Position numbers and translations under genes: made by a program
Origin: DATKNA01 sp963755755
Lineage (GTDB): Bacteria; Actinomycetota; Actinomycetes; Actinomycetales; Kineosporiaceae
DNA: 64,000 nucleotides
Direction of reading: 5' to 3'
NCBI GenBank assembly: GCA_963755755.1
Contig: CAVWLJ010000011.1
Location: forward strand, 62,001 to 126,000
Part shown: positions 34,913-44,073 of the stretch, in pieces
Position numbering within the stretch: the first letter of the stretch is position 1
How the letters are laid out: each line of letters starts with the position of its first letter
Notes under the pieces: generated by a model
The model's database searches: none
What the model was told of the DNA's origin: nothing
What the model saw: only the letters and a program-made list of their open reading frames with translations

Positions 34913-37123
34913 GTGGACGGACGGCGAGCTCCGGTCCGGCTGCTCGCCCGGCTCCGGCGCGGCGCCGACTGGTGGGGCCCCGCCCTGGCGCTCGCCGTCC
35001 TCCTCGCGGGCGCTCTGGACCTGCCGGGCCGGATCGCGTCCGCCGACATCTCGCCCGCGAAGGCCAAGGCGCGCAAAGCGCCGGCTGCCAGGACGGCCGT
35101 GGGCTTCACCTCGAAGGCGGACGGCTGGGCCGGCACCTGGACGGTGAACGGCAAACGCGCCTTCGGTATCGACCTCGACAGCCGCGCCCCGTCCACGGCG
35201 ACGGGCTACACGGCCGCTTCCGCGAGGTTCCTGGCGCCCCAGGTCGGCTGGACGAAGACCCATCGCAAGGGCGGGGCCGCCGCAGTGCGCGGCAAGAGGC
35301 TCAACGCCGTCGCCCTGGCGCAGCTGGCGTACCTCACCGACCGGTACGCGAGTTCGGCCTCGCCGATCGTCGCGGTCGCCGCTGAGCATGCCGTCCTGCT
35401 CCTGACCTCCGGCGACAGGGCGCAGCGGCGGCGGGAGTCCGCCCGTTGGTCCGGCGTCGTGAAGGCGCATCCCACCGCCAGGAAGGCGCTCGCCGCGATC
35501 TCCGCCGACGTCGCGGACCACGTCGGCCCCTATACGGTCACTCCCACCTGGACAACCCCGCCGACCGTGTTCGCCCCCGGCTCCCTCGTGGTCCACGTCG
35601 CTTCGGCCACCGGCAAGCCGATGACGGGCATCCGCATCACCGGCACCTACACGACGGCCGCAGGCTCCACGGCCATCAGCGCCTCGACCGACACCAAGGG
35701 CGCGGTGAAGGTGCCGGTCACCGTCTTCGCCAAGGGGCCTCTCGTCGTCCGCCTCGCGGCGAACGATCTCCCGGGCACGGTGCCCGTCCTCTACACACCG
35801 AAGCGATTCCGCGACCGCGGATCACCCGACCGTCTCGCCGAACGCCTACTCGGTGCGGCCGTTCGGGCCCCGCTCAGGGCGACGGTCTCCACGATCGTCG
35901 CGCCCGCGGTCCCCGTCGTCACGACGACGACGAAACCGGCGATTCCCGTGCCCGGGTCTCGCATCACCGACGACGTCACCCTCGCCGGCACCGCACCGGG
36001 CTGGACCGGCCGGATCGCCGCCTCCCTGTGGGGTCCCTTCCCGCGACCTCCGGGGGGCAGTGACTGCGATCGATCGGCCGGTCACCTGGCCGCCCGTGTC
36101 GCCGTGGACGCCGCCGGCGACGGCACGGTCACGACACCCGCAGCCACCGTCACCGAGCCCGGCTACTACACCTGGACCGAGGACGTCCCGGGCAACCCGC
36201 TGCAGGACGAGGTCGTCACGCCGTGCGGCGCCGGCACGGAGACCTTCGTCATCGCCGGAACACCGTCGCTGGCCATCGGACTCGTCGGTGACCCGGCGCC
36301 GGGCAACGAGGTCGACGTCACCCTGACCGCCGACGGCGCGTTCCCGGGCCTGCCCGCCGCGGCGACCCTCACCCTCTACGGCCCCTTCGCGACCAAGCCG
36401 ACGGCGACGTCGTGCACGACGGCCGCGCTCACCGACGTCGAGACAGCCACGATCACCGGCGACGACACCGTCACCGCGACGACGATCACCACGGGTGCGA
36501 CCGGCTACTACACATGGACGGTCGCGCTCCCGGCCGTCGGTACGTTGCAGACGCCGGCGTCGATCCCGTGCGCCTCGTCCGCCGGGACGTTCGTCGTCTC
36601 CCGGCCCGACATCGGCCCTCTCGACGTGACGACCACGGGCTCCGTCGGCGCCAGCGAGCCGATCGGCCCCGCGCCGTCCGGAGGTCCGGTGCTGACCATC
36701 GGCTCGGCGTCCGTCGCTGCCCCGTTGCAGGCGGTCCCGCTCAACCCGCCCGGCATCGCGGTGCCCTCCGACTACTCCGTGGCCGGTCAGCTCGACGTCG
36801 GCGCCCATGTCGGGGACACCTGGGGCACGATCGTCGTGGCCGGCCGGGTGGGCAACGTCTACGGCAAGCACGGCGCCCTCTACGACCTGTCACACGTCGC
36901 CACCGGGGACTCGATCAGCCTGACGGACGTCAACGGGCTCACCGGGCGGTTCACCGTGACGTCGGTGACCACGATGCCCCGCACGCAGGTCCTGCCGGCC
37001 ACGCTCTTCGCCCAGACGGGTCCGCTGCGCCTGGTGATCCTCAGCGCGACCGATCCCGTCTTCTTCGGCGCGGGCCTCATCACGTACCGCAGCCACGTCG
37101 TCGTCACGGCTACGGCGAGCTGA
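34913..37123 (+). CDS. Large surface protein with thioester-like N-domain, repeats and a catalytically inactive sortase-like C-domain
   Basis: A 736-residue exported protein. After an N-terminal membrane helix or signal (residues 20-40) comes a domain resembling surface thioester domains (NGKRAFGIDLDSRAP ... AVALAQLAYLTDRYA), but the usual Cys of the FCID position is Gly. Two beta repeats follow, each with GYYTWT and paired Cys. Residues 593-736 match the class E/F sortase fold (VLTIGSASVAAPLQAV ... WGTIVVAGRVG ... GDSISLTDVNGLTGRFTV ... LRLVILSATD ... YRSHVVV). The catalytic His position is Arg645 and the catalytic Cys position is Ala712; only the Arg (Arg726) remains. It cannot act as a transpeptidase by the known mechanism. 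Probably a structural or binding module. Confidence 0.75.
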   Translation: MDGRRAPVRLLARLRRGADWWGPALALAVLLAGALDLPGRIASADISPAKAKARKAPAARTAVGFTSKADGWAGTWTVNGKRAFGIDLDSRAPSTATGYTAASARFLAPQVGWTKTHRKGGAAAVRGKRLNAVALAQLAYLTDRYASSASPIVAVAAEHAVLLLTSGDRAQRRRESARWSGVVKAHPTARKALAAISADVADHVGPYTVTPTWTTPPTVFAPGSLVVHVASATGKPMTGIRITGTYTTAAGSTAISASTDTKGAVKVPVTVFAKGPLVVRLAANDLPGTVPVLYTPKRFRDRGSPDRLAERLLGAAVRAPLRATVSTIVAPAVPVVTTTTKPAIPVPGSRITDDVTLAGTAPGWTGRIAASLWGPFPRPPGGSDCDRSAGHLAARVAVDAAGDGTVTTPAATVTEPGYYTWTEDVPGNPLQDEVVTPCGAGTETFVIAGTPSLAIGLVGDPAPGNEVDVTLTADGAFPGLPAAATLTLYGPFATKPTATSCTTAALTDVETATITGDDTVTATTITTGATGYYTWTVALPAVGTLQTPASIPCASSAGTFVVSRPDIGPLDVTTTGSVGASEPIGPAPSGGPVLTIGSASVAAPLQAVPLNPPGIAVPSDYSVAGQLDVGAHVGDTWGTIVVAGRVGNVYGKHGALYDLSHVATGDSISLTDVNGLTGRFTVTSVTTMPRTQVLPATLFAQTGPLRLVILSATDPVFFGAGLITYRSHVVVTATAS

Positions 37124-37132
37124 CCCGCGCGG

Positions 37133-37168
37133 AGGGGCGGCGCGATCGTCGTCGACCGCGCCGCCCCT
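37133..37168. terminator. Hairpin between convergent genes
   Basis: A perfect 12-bp stem (AGGGGCGGCGCG / CGCGCCGCCCCT) with a 12-base loop in the 64-base gap between the convergent pseudo-sortase and protease genes; probably a bidirectional terminator. Confidence 0.6.
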
Positions 37169-37187
37169 GCGCCGGGCGCCCCTCCCC

Positions 37188-39009
37188 TCAGCCCAGATCT
37201 GAGTACGTGAACAGCGCACCCGCGGTCGGCGCGGACACCGCCCCCGGATAGGCCTTCTGGTCGGGCGTGAAGGTCACCACGACCGGCAGGAAGCCGGCTG
37301 CCGCCGCCGGCATCCTGATCACCGCCTTGCTGTCGCTGCTCACGAGGACGCCGGCGCTCACCTTGTCGAGCGAGGTCACGACGGGCAGCAGCGCCAGCAC
37401 GGTCCCGTCGGTCCGGGTCAGCGCCCACGTCGACGCCCCCGCGAAGCCACGCCCGCTCACCGTGACCAGCGTCCCGCCGGCCGACGGCCCCACCGCCGGC
37501 GAGAGCGACGCGATCGAGGCGACGTACGGCACCAGCAGGGGCGCCGACGCGATCCCCTGCCTGGTCACCACGATGGAGGCCGACTGCCCCGGCGTGCCCG
37601 CCGGGACCGGCACGGAGAGCACCGTGTCCGAGACCCAGGCGGCGTTGACGCGGACGCCGTTGACCGCGGCCGTGACGACGCCGGAGGCGACGCTCGCGTT
37701 CGTCGTGCCGAAGCCGCTACCGAGGACCGGCACCACCCCGCCCTTGGCGGCGAGGACCTTCGTCCCCGGCGCCACGGAGATCGCGGGCGCCTTGACGTAC
37801 GTCAGGTCGTCGGCGCTGGTGTCCGCCGACGAGCCCCCCGCCGTCGTCACGACGACCCGGTACGCACCCTCCGCGGGCACGGCCGGCAGCTTCACGGAGA
37901 GCTGACCCGAGCCGACCGCGGTCACCGTGGCCGGGTAGCTCTTCGACGGATCCACCGCGGAGACCACGGCGACACCGAGGGTCCCGGCGTCCGCGCGCAG
38001 GGCCGACGAGTTCGCGGCGAAGTTCGCGCCCTTGACCACCGCCGTCGTCCCGCCGGTGCTGGCCGCGACGCGCGGGCTGACGTCGGTGACGGTGGGAGCG
38101 GCGAGCCACCGGCGACGGCGCCGGGCTGGAGCTCACGAAGCCGCCGGGCGTCGACGCCTCGAAGGCGTACCGGTCCACGAAGTCCCAGCTCAGCGTGGCC
38201 CACCCGTTCTTGCCCCAGCGAGTGCCCCACGAGTTGGCGATCTTGACGCCGGTGGAGTCGTACCCGTACGCCGCGATCATGTGGCCGCCGAGCATCGCGC
38301 CCGTGGCCTTGGCCGGGGTCATCACGGCTTCGGTCGGGCTGAGGTACTCGAAGGGCAGGTAGACCGGGATGCCGATGGCGACGGGCGCGCCGGCGGCGAG
38401 CGCCGTCTCGATCGCGGTCATCGCCGCCGGGCCCTGGCTCTGCCCGAGGAAGAGGTAGGAGCCGCCGCTGGTGCGGTGCGTGAGGGCGTTGGCCGCCTCC
38501 GTGCTGGTCGGCTGGCTGCGGTAGTCGGTCGGCCCATGGGTCCAGACCGCCTGCTCGACGACGCCCTTGCGCTGCAGCACGGCGTAGATGTCGCTGCTCC
38601 GGGAGCCGTTGTCGACGCCGCCGTCGACCTGGTTGTACACGGAGAGCGGCGCGAACGGAGCGCCGGCGTGCGGCTGCGTCCGGGAGTACCAGCCGAGGAT
38701 GCCGTAGCCGATCGCCCAGGTGGCGCAGGAGCCGAGCTGGCCCTGGTCCCCGATCGCCGGCGTGCCCGCCGACAGGTCCACCGACGCCGGCAGCGCCAGC
38801 CGCTGCCGGCCCTGCCGCGCCACGAAGGCGGACGCCGAAGCGCGCGTGGTCGGCGGGATCGCGCCGAGGCCGTGCGGGGCGAGCGGCGTGCGCGCGCCGG
38901 CCCTCCGGAGGGCCTCCGGAGCCGCGGACGCGGTCGAGGGCGCCGCGACGGCGGTCACCGCGAGGCAGAGGGCGGCAGCCAGCAAGGCCCTGCCGGCGGA
39001 AGGTCTCAT
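37188..39009 (-). CDS. Secreted papain-like (C1) cysteine protease with IPT/TIG domains, one frameshift
   Basis: An exported protease of about 607 residues. Signal peptide at residues 1-29; papain-type catalytic residues Cys95 in GQLGSCATWAIGYG, His243 in GGHMIAAYGYD and Asn259 in ANSWGTRWGKNGW. After a frame change near 38100 (adding one GC gives PVARAAPTVTDVSPR) the protein continues into TIG-type Ig domains (SPRVAASTGGTTAVVKGANFAA and SPAVGPSAGGTLVTVSGRGFAG). The TIG domains match those of the secreted protein at 32878, so the protease may be held in, or process, the same surface layer (inference). Confidence 0.85.
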
Positions 39010-39241
39010 GAACGCCAGTGTCAGAAGCGCCGGCCCCGCCCGTCACCAGCGCAGACGGGTGAAACGGACATTCAGCCCCGCGGTCCCATCGGGTCGACAC
39101 CGCGTCACCGCGGAGCCTCCACCCGGGTGCCCCCGAGGGGAGGCCCGACCGCCCGCCCGGCCCAACTCACCCGCTCGGCTCCCTCAAGTCCGCCGAGGCG
39201 GACGTCGAGAGCGCTGGGGTCGACGACCTCCGGAGGGCCTC

Positions 39242-39439
39242 ATGAGCGACCTGCACGACGTTTCCCCGACTCCGCCGATGAGCAGGCCGACGACCCGGCC
39301 GGCGACCCGGCCCACCGCCGAGCGGCCGCTGCCGTGGGAGCACTGGTCGAAGGATCGCCGGCAGTGGACGGCGCTGGGCGTTGCCGCCGGCCTGGTCGTG
39401 CTGGGCGCCGTCGTGGGGCTGCTCTCGCTCTGGTCGTAG
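39242..39439 (+). CDS. Small single-pass membrane protein
   Basis: A 65-residue protein: Pro/Thr/Arg-rich cytoplasmic N-terminus (residues 1-44) and one C-terminal helix, ALGVAAGLVVLGAVVGLLSLW. GGAGGGCCTC precedes the ATG. Function unknown. The stop lies 10 bases before the CoA-transferase start. Confidence 0.5.
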   Translation: MSDLHDVSPTPPMSRPTTRPATRPTAERPLPWEHWSKDRRQWTALGVAAGLVVLGAVVGLLSLWS

Positions 39440-39449
39440 CATCCGCCGG

Positions 39450-40662
39450 GTGACCTCCACCGACGGCCCCCTCGCCGGCGTCCTCGTCGTCGACCTGACC
39501 CGGGCCCTCGCCGGCCCGCACGCCGCGATGATGCTCGGCGACCTCGGCGCCCGCGTGATCAAGGTCGAGACGCCGCTGGGCGGCGACGACAGCCGGGGCT
39601 GGGGTCCGCCGTTCGTCGGGCCACCCGAGGAGACGGAGAGCACCTACTTCCTCTCCTGCAACCGCAACAAGGAGTCGGTCACCGCTGACCTGCGGTCGGA
39701 CGACGGCCGCGAGCTGCTCACCCGGCTGGTCGAACGCGCGGACGTGCTGCTGGAGAACTTCCGCCCCGGCGTCCTGGACCGGCTCGGCTTCGGCGTCGAG
39801 CGGCTGCACGAGCTCAACCCCCGGCTGGTCGTCCTCTCGATCACGGGCTTCGGTCACGACGGGCCCGAGGGCGGCCGGGCCGGCTACGACCAGATCGCCC
39901 AGGGCGAGGGCGGGCTCATGTCGCTCACCGGCTCCGGCGCCGGACGACCCGCAGCGCGTCGGCGTCCCGATCGGCGACCTGCTCGCCGGGATGTACGGGG
40001 CCTACGGCGTGGTCGCGGCCCTGTTCGAGCGGGAGCGCACCGGCCGCGGGCAGGTGGTCCGCACGAGCCTGCTCGCCGCGATCGTCGGCGTCCACGCCTT
40101 CCAGGGCACCCGGTACACGGTGGCGGGCGAGGTCGGCCGGGCCCAGGGCAACCACCACCCCTCGATCTGCCCGTACGGCCTCTTCCACTGCGCCGACGGC
40201 GCGGTGCAGCTCAGCGTCGGCAGCGAGGGGCTGTGGCGGCGGCTGTGCGCCGGCTTCGGGCTCGATCCGGACGCCGAGGGCCTCGCGACGAACGCCGAGC
40301 GCGTCGCGCACCGCGACCGCGTCATCGGGCTGCTCGAGACCGCGTTCGCGCGGATCCCGACGGCGGACCTGCTGGCGAAGCTGGGCGAGATCGGCGTCCC
40401 CGCCGGGCGGGTGCGCGACCTGGGCGAGGTCTACGGCTGGGACCAGACCCGGTCGCAGGGCCTGCTCGTGGACGTCGAGCATCCGGTGCTCGGCCCGGTG
40501 ACGCTGCCCGGGCCGCCGCTGCGGTTCTTCGCCGCGGACGCCGAGGTGACACGGCGCGACCACCTCCCGCCGCCGACGCTCGGCCAGCACGACGACGCGG
40601 TGCGCGCGTGGCTGGGCCTGCAGCGGACGCCGGCGGAGGAGCAGCCGGCGCAGGAGCGCTGA
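39450..40662 (+). CDS. CaiB/BaiF family (class III) CoA-transferase, one frameshift
   Basis: A formyl-CoA-transferase-type enzyme of about 404 residues that moves CoA between carboxylic acids. Signatures are VVDLTRALAGPHAAMMLGDLGA, RNKESVTADLRSD, LLENFRPGVLDRLG and SITGFGHDGPEGGRAGYDQIAQ, the latter with the Asp nucleophile region. The frame breaks at about 39941; adding GC gives GSGAGDDPQRVGVPIGDLLAGM, and the rest runs to 40662. GTG start. The acyl substrate is unknown. Confidence 0.87.
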
Positions 40663-40688
40663 GGCCGCCGACCGGCGGTGCCTGCGCG

Positions 40689-41761
40689 TCAGCCGATCCT
40701 GACCACCTTCGCCGGCCCGGTGCGGAGGCCGTTGACCACGGGCGCCAGCTGCGTGGCGTAGAGCTTCGAGCCCCAGGCCTCGAGCCCGGTGACGTTCGGC
40801 AGCCGGACGACGGTCGAGCGCTTGCCCGTCGACCTCACGACGGAGACCGTGCCGCTCAGCAGCTCCGCCACGTAGATCGCGCCGCGCGAGGTCACCGCGA
40901 CGTTGGCGGCACCCGCGAACCCGGTCGCGATCCGCCTGGCTGCCCGGTCGTGGGGTTCACCCGGTAGAGGCTGCCGGGCTGACCGAGGTCGTAGAGACCG
41001 GGCAACGTCGTCACGTAGAGCAGGCCGTCCGGGCCGACCTCGACGTCCGTGGGCTCCGGCTCCGCGGCGTACCGGACGCCGACCATGCACGAGGGCAGCC
41101 CGAGCCCGGTGACGAGCCGCTGCGAGAAGGTGAACGTCTGCGCGGGCAGGACGGCGACCTTGGAGACGACGCCCTCGGCGTCGACGCGCAGCACATCGTT
41201 GCCCGCGGCGTCGGCGACGTACCAGGAGGTGCCCGACGAGGCGACCGAGGAGGGCCGGGAGACGACCTTGCCCCGGTAGTTCGCCGGGCCGCCGTCGAGC
41301 TGCTTGAAGGCCTTCGTGACGCAGGACGAGGGCTTCGCGACGCCGTAGGTCACGGCGCCGTCGGGGTTGGCCCGCTTCTCGAAGGCCGAGAGGTTCGCGA
41401 CGACCGGGGCCTTCCCGGTCGTCATCACCGTGAGGCGGCTGGTCGACCCGTCCGCGGTCGTCGCCGTGAACGCGTACGCCCGTCCCCGGGAGCCGAACGC
41501 CAGGCCGCGGACCACGCTGCCGCGTGGTCCCTGGGCGAGGGCCTTGGCGGTCCCGATGCGGAAGACGCCGTTCCCGCTGGCCACGAGGACGCCCGGCAGA
41601 CCGAGGGCGACCTGGACGGGCGTGCGGTAGGCGGTCGAGAGGGTCGTCACCCGCGTCGCGGCGTCCGCGGCGGGCGCGGGCAGGGCGAGGACGCCGAGAG
41701 CGACGGTGCCGGTCAGCGCGGCGACGGTCGCGACCCGGCGGCGGCGGATCACTGGGAGCAT
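40689..41761 (-). CDS. ScyD/ScyE-like secreted beta-propeller protein, one frameshift
   Basis: An exported protein of about 357 residues. Signal peptide at residues 1-35 after RRRR, then NHL/propeller-type repeats (VASGNGVFRIGTA, GLAFGSRGRAYAFTA, VEVGPDGLLYVTTLPG, SRGAIYVAELLSGTVSVVRS, LEAWGSKLYATQ), as in the ScyD/ScyE family. Frame change near 40950: adding one G gives TTGQARRIATGFAG. It is the last gene of a seven-gene operon whose middle contains MauE/MauD-like redox proteins; methylamine dehydrogenase also pairs a propeller subunit with a Cys-rich subunit, an analogy worth testing. Confidence 0.78.
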
Positions 41762-41771
41762 GCGGCTCTCC

Positions 41772-42360
41772 TCATCGGACGACGGTGACGACGGCGATCC
41801 ATGCGGCTGCGGCCGCGACGACGACGGACCCGGCCCGTTCGGTGAACCTCGAGGTGCTCCCGACGTCCGCCGCCCAGAGCCCGTCGTCCGCGACCAGCGC
41901 CTGGAGCGGAGCCAGCGAGCGGCCGAGCCCGAAGCAGGCACCCATGAGCAGCCCGGCAAGGGCACCGTCGGTCATGCCGAGCACCAGCACGACGACGGCG
42001 TACGGGGCCGCGGAGGTCACGTAGGTCCGCACGCCGGAGCCGAACTCCAGCCCGAACCGCAGGAACCCGACCTCGCGGCTGCGCAGGAACACCTCCTGCG
42101 GGATGAGCGCGCGTCGTTGCGGGAGTTCCACCGACGGGACCTGCAGGTCGTAGGCGGCGAACCCGACGGCGGCCACGGCGGCAGCAGCGATCGAGAGGGT
42201 GCTCGGCGTCCACGGCAGCACGGTCGCGAGCAGCCCGAGCAGGGTGCCCGTCGCCAGCCCGCCGAGCACGAGGCCGCCGGCGAACCAGCTCCAGAGCTTC
42301 AGCCCTTCCCGAGGGCCTCCACCTGAGGCCCGCAGCGCCCACGCGCTGTTGAGGCCTCAT
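41772..42360 (-). CDS. Polytopic membrane protein of the redox operon, one frameshift
   Basis: A membrane protein of about 195 residues with four to five helices (LKLWSWFAGGLVLGGLATG, IAAAAVAAVGFAAY, YAVVVLVLGMTDGALAGLLM, SVVVAAAAAWIAVVTVV) and a conserved-looking cytoplasmic segment REVGFLRFGLEFGSGVRTYV. The ATG at 42360 overlaps the preceding stop (ATGA). From that ATG the frame is lost within about 60 bases and resumes in the next frame at LKLWSWF. Family not recognised. It stands between the Cys/Trp-rich protein and the propeller gene. Confidence 0.65.
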
Positions 42361-42521
42361 GTCGAGCCCGAGAGAGCGACCCCGGCGACGGCCGCCGCCG
42401 AGCACAGCGCCGCGGTCTCGAGGCCGGCACGGAGCAGCACGGCGGTGAGCAGCGCCAGCAGCCCGAGCGGCAGCACCGGCGACGTGACCGCGCGCTGCAG
42501 GGATCGCTGGAGGGCGAGCAT
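42357..42521 (-). CDS. 54-residue membrane protein of the redox operon
   Basis: A complete small ORF starting ATG at 42521 (MLALQRSLQRAVTSPV) with a GTGAGGAG leader and ending in an ATGA overlap with the next gene. It is almost entirely hydrophobic: two short helices (VLPLGLLALLTAVLL and TAALCSAAAVAGVAL). It lies 4 bases after the Cys/Trp-rich gene. Function unknown; perhaps a partner of the next membrane protein. Confidence 0.55.
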   Translation of the reverse strand: MLALQRSLQRAVTSPVLPLGLLALLTAVLLRAGLETAALCSAAAVAGVALSGST

Positions 42522-42525
42522 CTCC

Positions 42526-43029
42526 TCACACCGACCAGGGGCAGATGGTCTTCGTGGCGCCGCGGCTGGTGAACCGGTAGCCGTCGGAGCAGCGGTAGGT
42601 GTGGCCGTCCTTGAACTTCCAGCGCCAGGCGTCGTACGTGCCGGCCCAGCACTGGTTGGGGCGTTGCGTGTAGAAGGTGCCGCCCACCGCGCCGACCCGG
42701 TGCCAGCCGGCGCGGTTGAAGCGGGTGCTCGGCAGGGTCCAGCAGCAGGTCGGGCAGATGAGCGACGGCCCGCACTTCAGGCCCTTGGCGTCGTTCTTGT
42801 CCGCGTAGCCGCCGTGCGCGCACGGACCGGCGTGGATGTTGGTGTAGTCCTGGTAGTAGGCGGCCTTCGCGACCGCCGCGTTGACGGTCTCGAGCGCGCC
42901 GAACGCGACGGCGGTGGCCGCGCCGGCGACGCTGCGCAGCACGAGCCGCCGGTTGGGCAGCGGCGGCCGGGTCCGCTTGAGGAAGGCGGCCTCCGGCGCG
43001 GCCGGGATGTCGGCGAAGCTGATCGTCAT
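42526..43029 (-). CDS. Exported Cys- and Trp-rich small protein coupled to MauD/MauE-like genes
   Basis: A 167-residue protein with an N-terminal NRR segment at 26-28 and hydrophobic stretch to about residue 57 (twin-arginine-like export signal). The mature part of about 110 residues has eight Cys (70, 86, 92, 95, 96, 127, 147, 163), including CPTCCW, and six Trp (97, 109, 128, 135, 137, 165). Its ATG overlaps the MauD-like stop (ATGA). In methylamine dehydrogenase operons MauD and MauE are needed to form the six disulfides of the small TTQ subunit MauA; this protein occupies that place but does not carry the MauA Cys pattern. Function unknown. Confidence 0.75.
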   Translation of the reverse strand: MTISFADIPAAPEAAFLKRTRPPLPNRRLVLRSVAGAATAVAFGALETVNAAVAKAAYYQDYTNIHAGPCAHGGYADKNDAKGLKCGPSLICPTCCWTLPSTRFNRAGWHRVGAVGGTFYTQRPNQCWAGTYDAWRWKFKDGHTYRCSDGYRFTSRGATKTICPWSV

Positions 43030-43553
43030 CGCTCCTCCACCAGCGTCGTCAGCGGCGCGCGGGGCGCCGTCCAGGTCGCGAGGTTCGTGCTGCCGGTGGC
43101 GACGTCGGCCCGCCGGATCGTGCCGTCGGCGTCCAGGCGCACCAGGTAGGGCGTGGCCGGGACGCCGAGGGTCTCGACGAGCTCACCGGCATCGGTGAGC
43201 ACGGCGAATCCCGGTGGCGGGGCGAGGGCTCCGAGCGACGGCTCCGCCGTGACGACGACGACGTCGAGACCGGTCGGCTGCGCGGCGGCGAGGTCGGCGA
43301 GCGCGGACCGGCAGGAGCCGCAGGCCGGCGAGACCACGAGCAGCAGCACGTCGCGGTCGCCGTCGACGGGCAGGAAGCGCTCCATCGGCAGGCGCAGGCC
43401 GGCGCGGGGGCCGGCGGGCACCTCCGGCGTCCCGGGTCCGCCGGACTGGGCGCGCTCGAGGGCGTCGACGCGGCGCAGCAGGCCGGCGGTCCCCAGCGCC
43501 AGGAGCACGATGCAGATCCAGGAGAGGACGAGCGCGGCGGTGGTCGGGCTCAC
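43026..43553 (-). CDS. MauD-like membrane-tethered thioredoxin-fold protein
   Basis: A 175-residue protein: one N-terminal helix (ALVLSWICIVLLALGTAGLL), a short linker, then a thioredoxin/TlpA fold with the redox motif SPACGSCRSAL at about residue 90 and cis-Pro region GVPATPYLV. MauD-family proteins catalyse disulfide formation in a secreted partner. GTG start overlaps the MauE-like stop (GTGA), and its own stop overlaps the start of the Cys-rich protein, which is therefore its likely client. Confidence 0.82.
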   Translation of the reverse strand: MSPTTAALVLSWICIVLLALGTAGLLRRVDALERAQSGGPGTPEVPAGPRAGLRLPMERFLPVDGDRDVLLLVVSPACGSCRSALADLAAAQPTGLDVVVVTAEPSLGALAPPPGFAVLTDAGELVETLGVPATPYLVRLDADGTIRRADVATGSTNLATWTAPRAPLTTLVEER

Positions 43554-44069
43554 GAGGCGGCTCCCGTCGGGATGGGCAGGCGGCGTGCGGCGGGGACGAC
43601 GGCAGCGAGCAGCGCCAGGGTCGGCGCGGCCACGGCGGCCAGCGCGACGCTCCCGGCGTCCGACGGCAGGCCCGCGGCGAAGGCCGCGGCGAGCAGGGCG
43701 ACCGCGGCGAGAGCGGCGGCCCGCCCGACCGCGGCCGGGCCGACCGGCACCTCGGGGAGCCCGCAACCGCACGGGACGCCGGTACGGCCGGCGCTCCTGA
43801 CGGCCCGGACGACGAGGGCGAGGTAGCCGGCGAAGGCGGCGAACAGCACGGCCTGCGCGACGAGCGCCGGAGCGCGTGCGGTGAGACCCACGAGCCCGAG
43901 CACCAGCTCGGCGGCGGGCAGCACGGCTGCGACCACGGCGTCGGGTGCGGCGCCCGAGGACGCCGTGAGCCACGAGGTCGGGGGTAACGGGCCGGCGCAG
44001 GTGCCCGACGGCCGACGCGAGCAGGAGCAGCGACGTCGTGAGCGCGGCGACGCCGGCCAGGAGTTCCAC
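43550..44069 (-). CDS. MauE/DoxX-like redox-associated membrane protein, one frameshift
   Basis: A four-helix membrane protein of about 173 residues. Helices include LAGVAALTTSLLLLASAVGHL, LPAAELVLGLVGLTARAP and LFAAFAGYLALVVRAV, with the MauE-type cysteine loop RTGVPCGCGLPEVPVG. The frame breaks near 43951; adding one GC gives HGVLGRAAPDAVVAAV. MauE proteins work with MauD to pass electrons or maintain disulfide exchange across the membrane. The start is GTG at 44069, 4 bases after the upstream gene. Confidence 0.78.
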
Positions 44070-44073
44070 GGGG

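Noticed and set aside
36689..37123. Functional class E/F sortase
   Set aside because: The His and Cys positions are Arg645 and Ala712; no transpeptidase chemistry is possible as written, and no LPXTG-type substrate was seen in the window.
42526..43029. Methylamine dehydrogenase light chain (MauA)
   Set aside because: Position and MauD/MauE neighbours fit, but the Cys spacing and the MauA CDC and DCCG motifs are absent, so I did not use the name.
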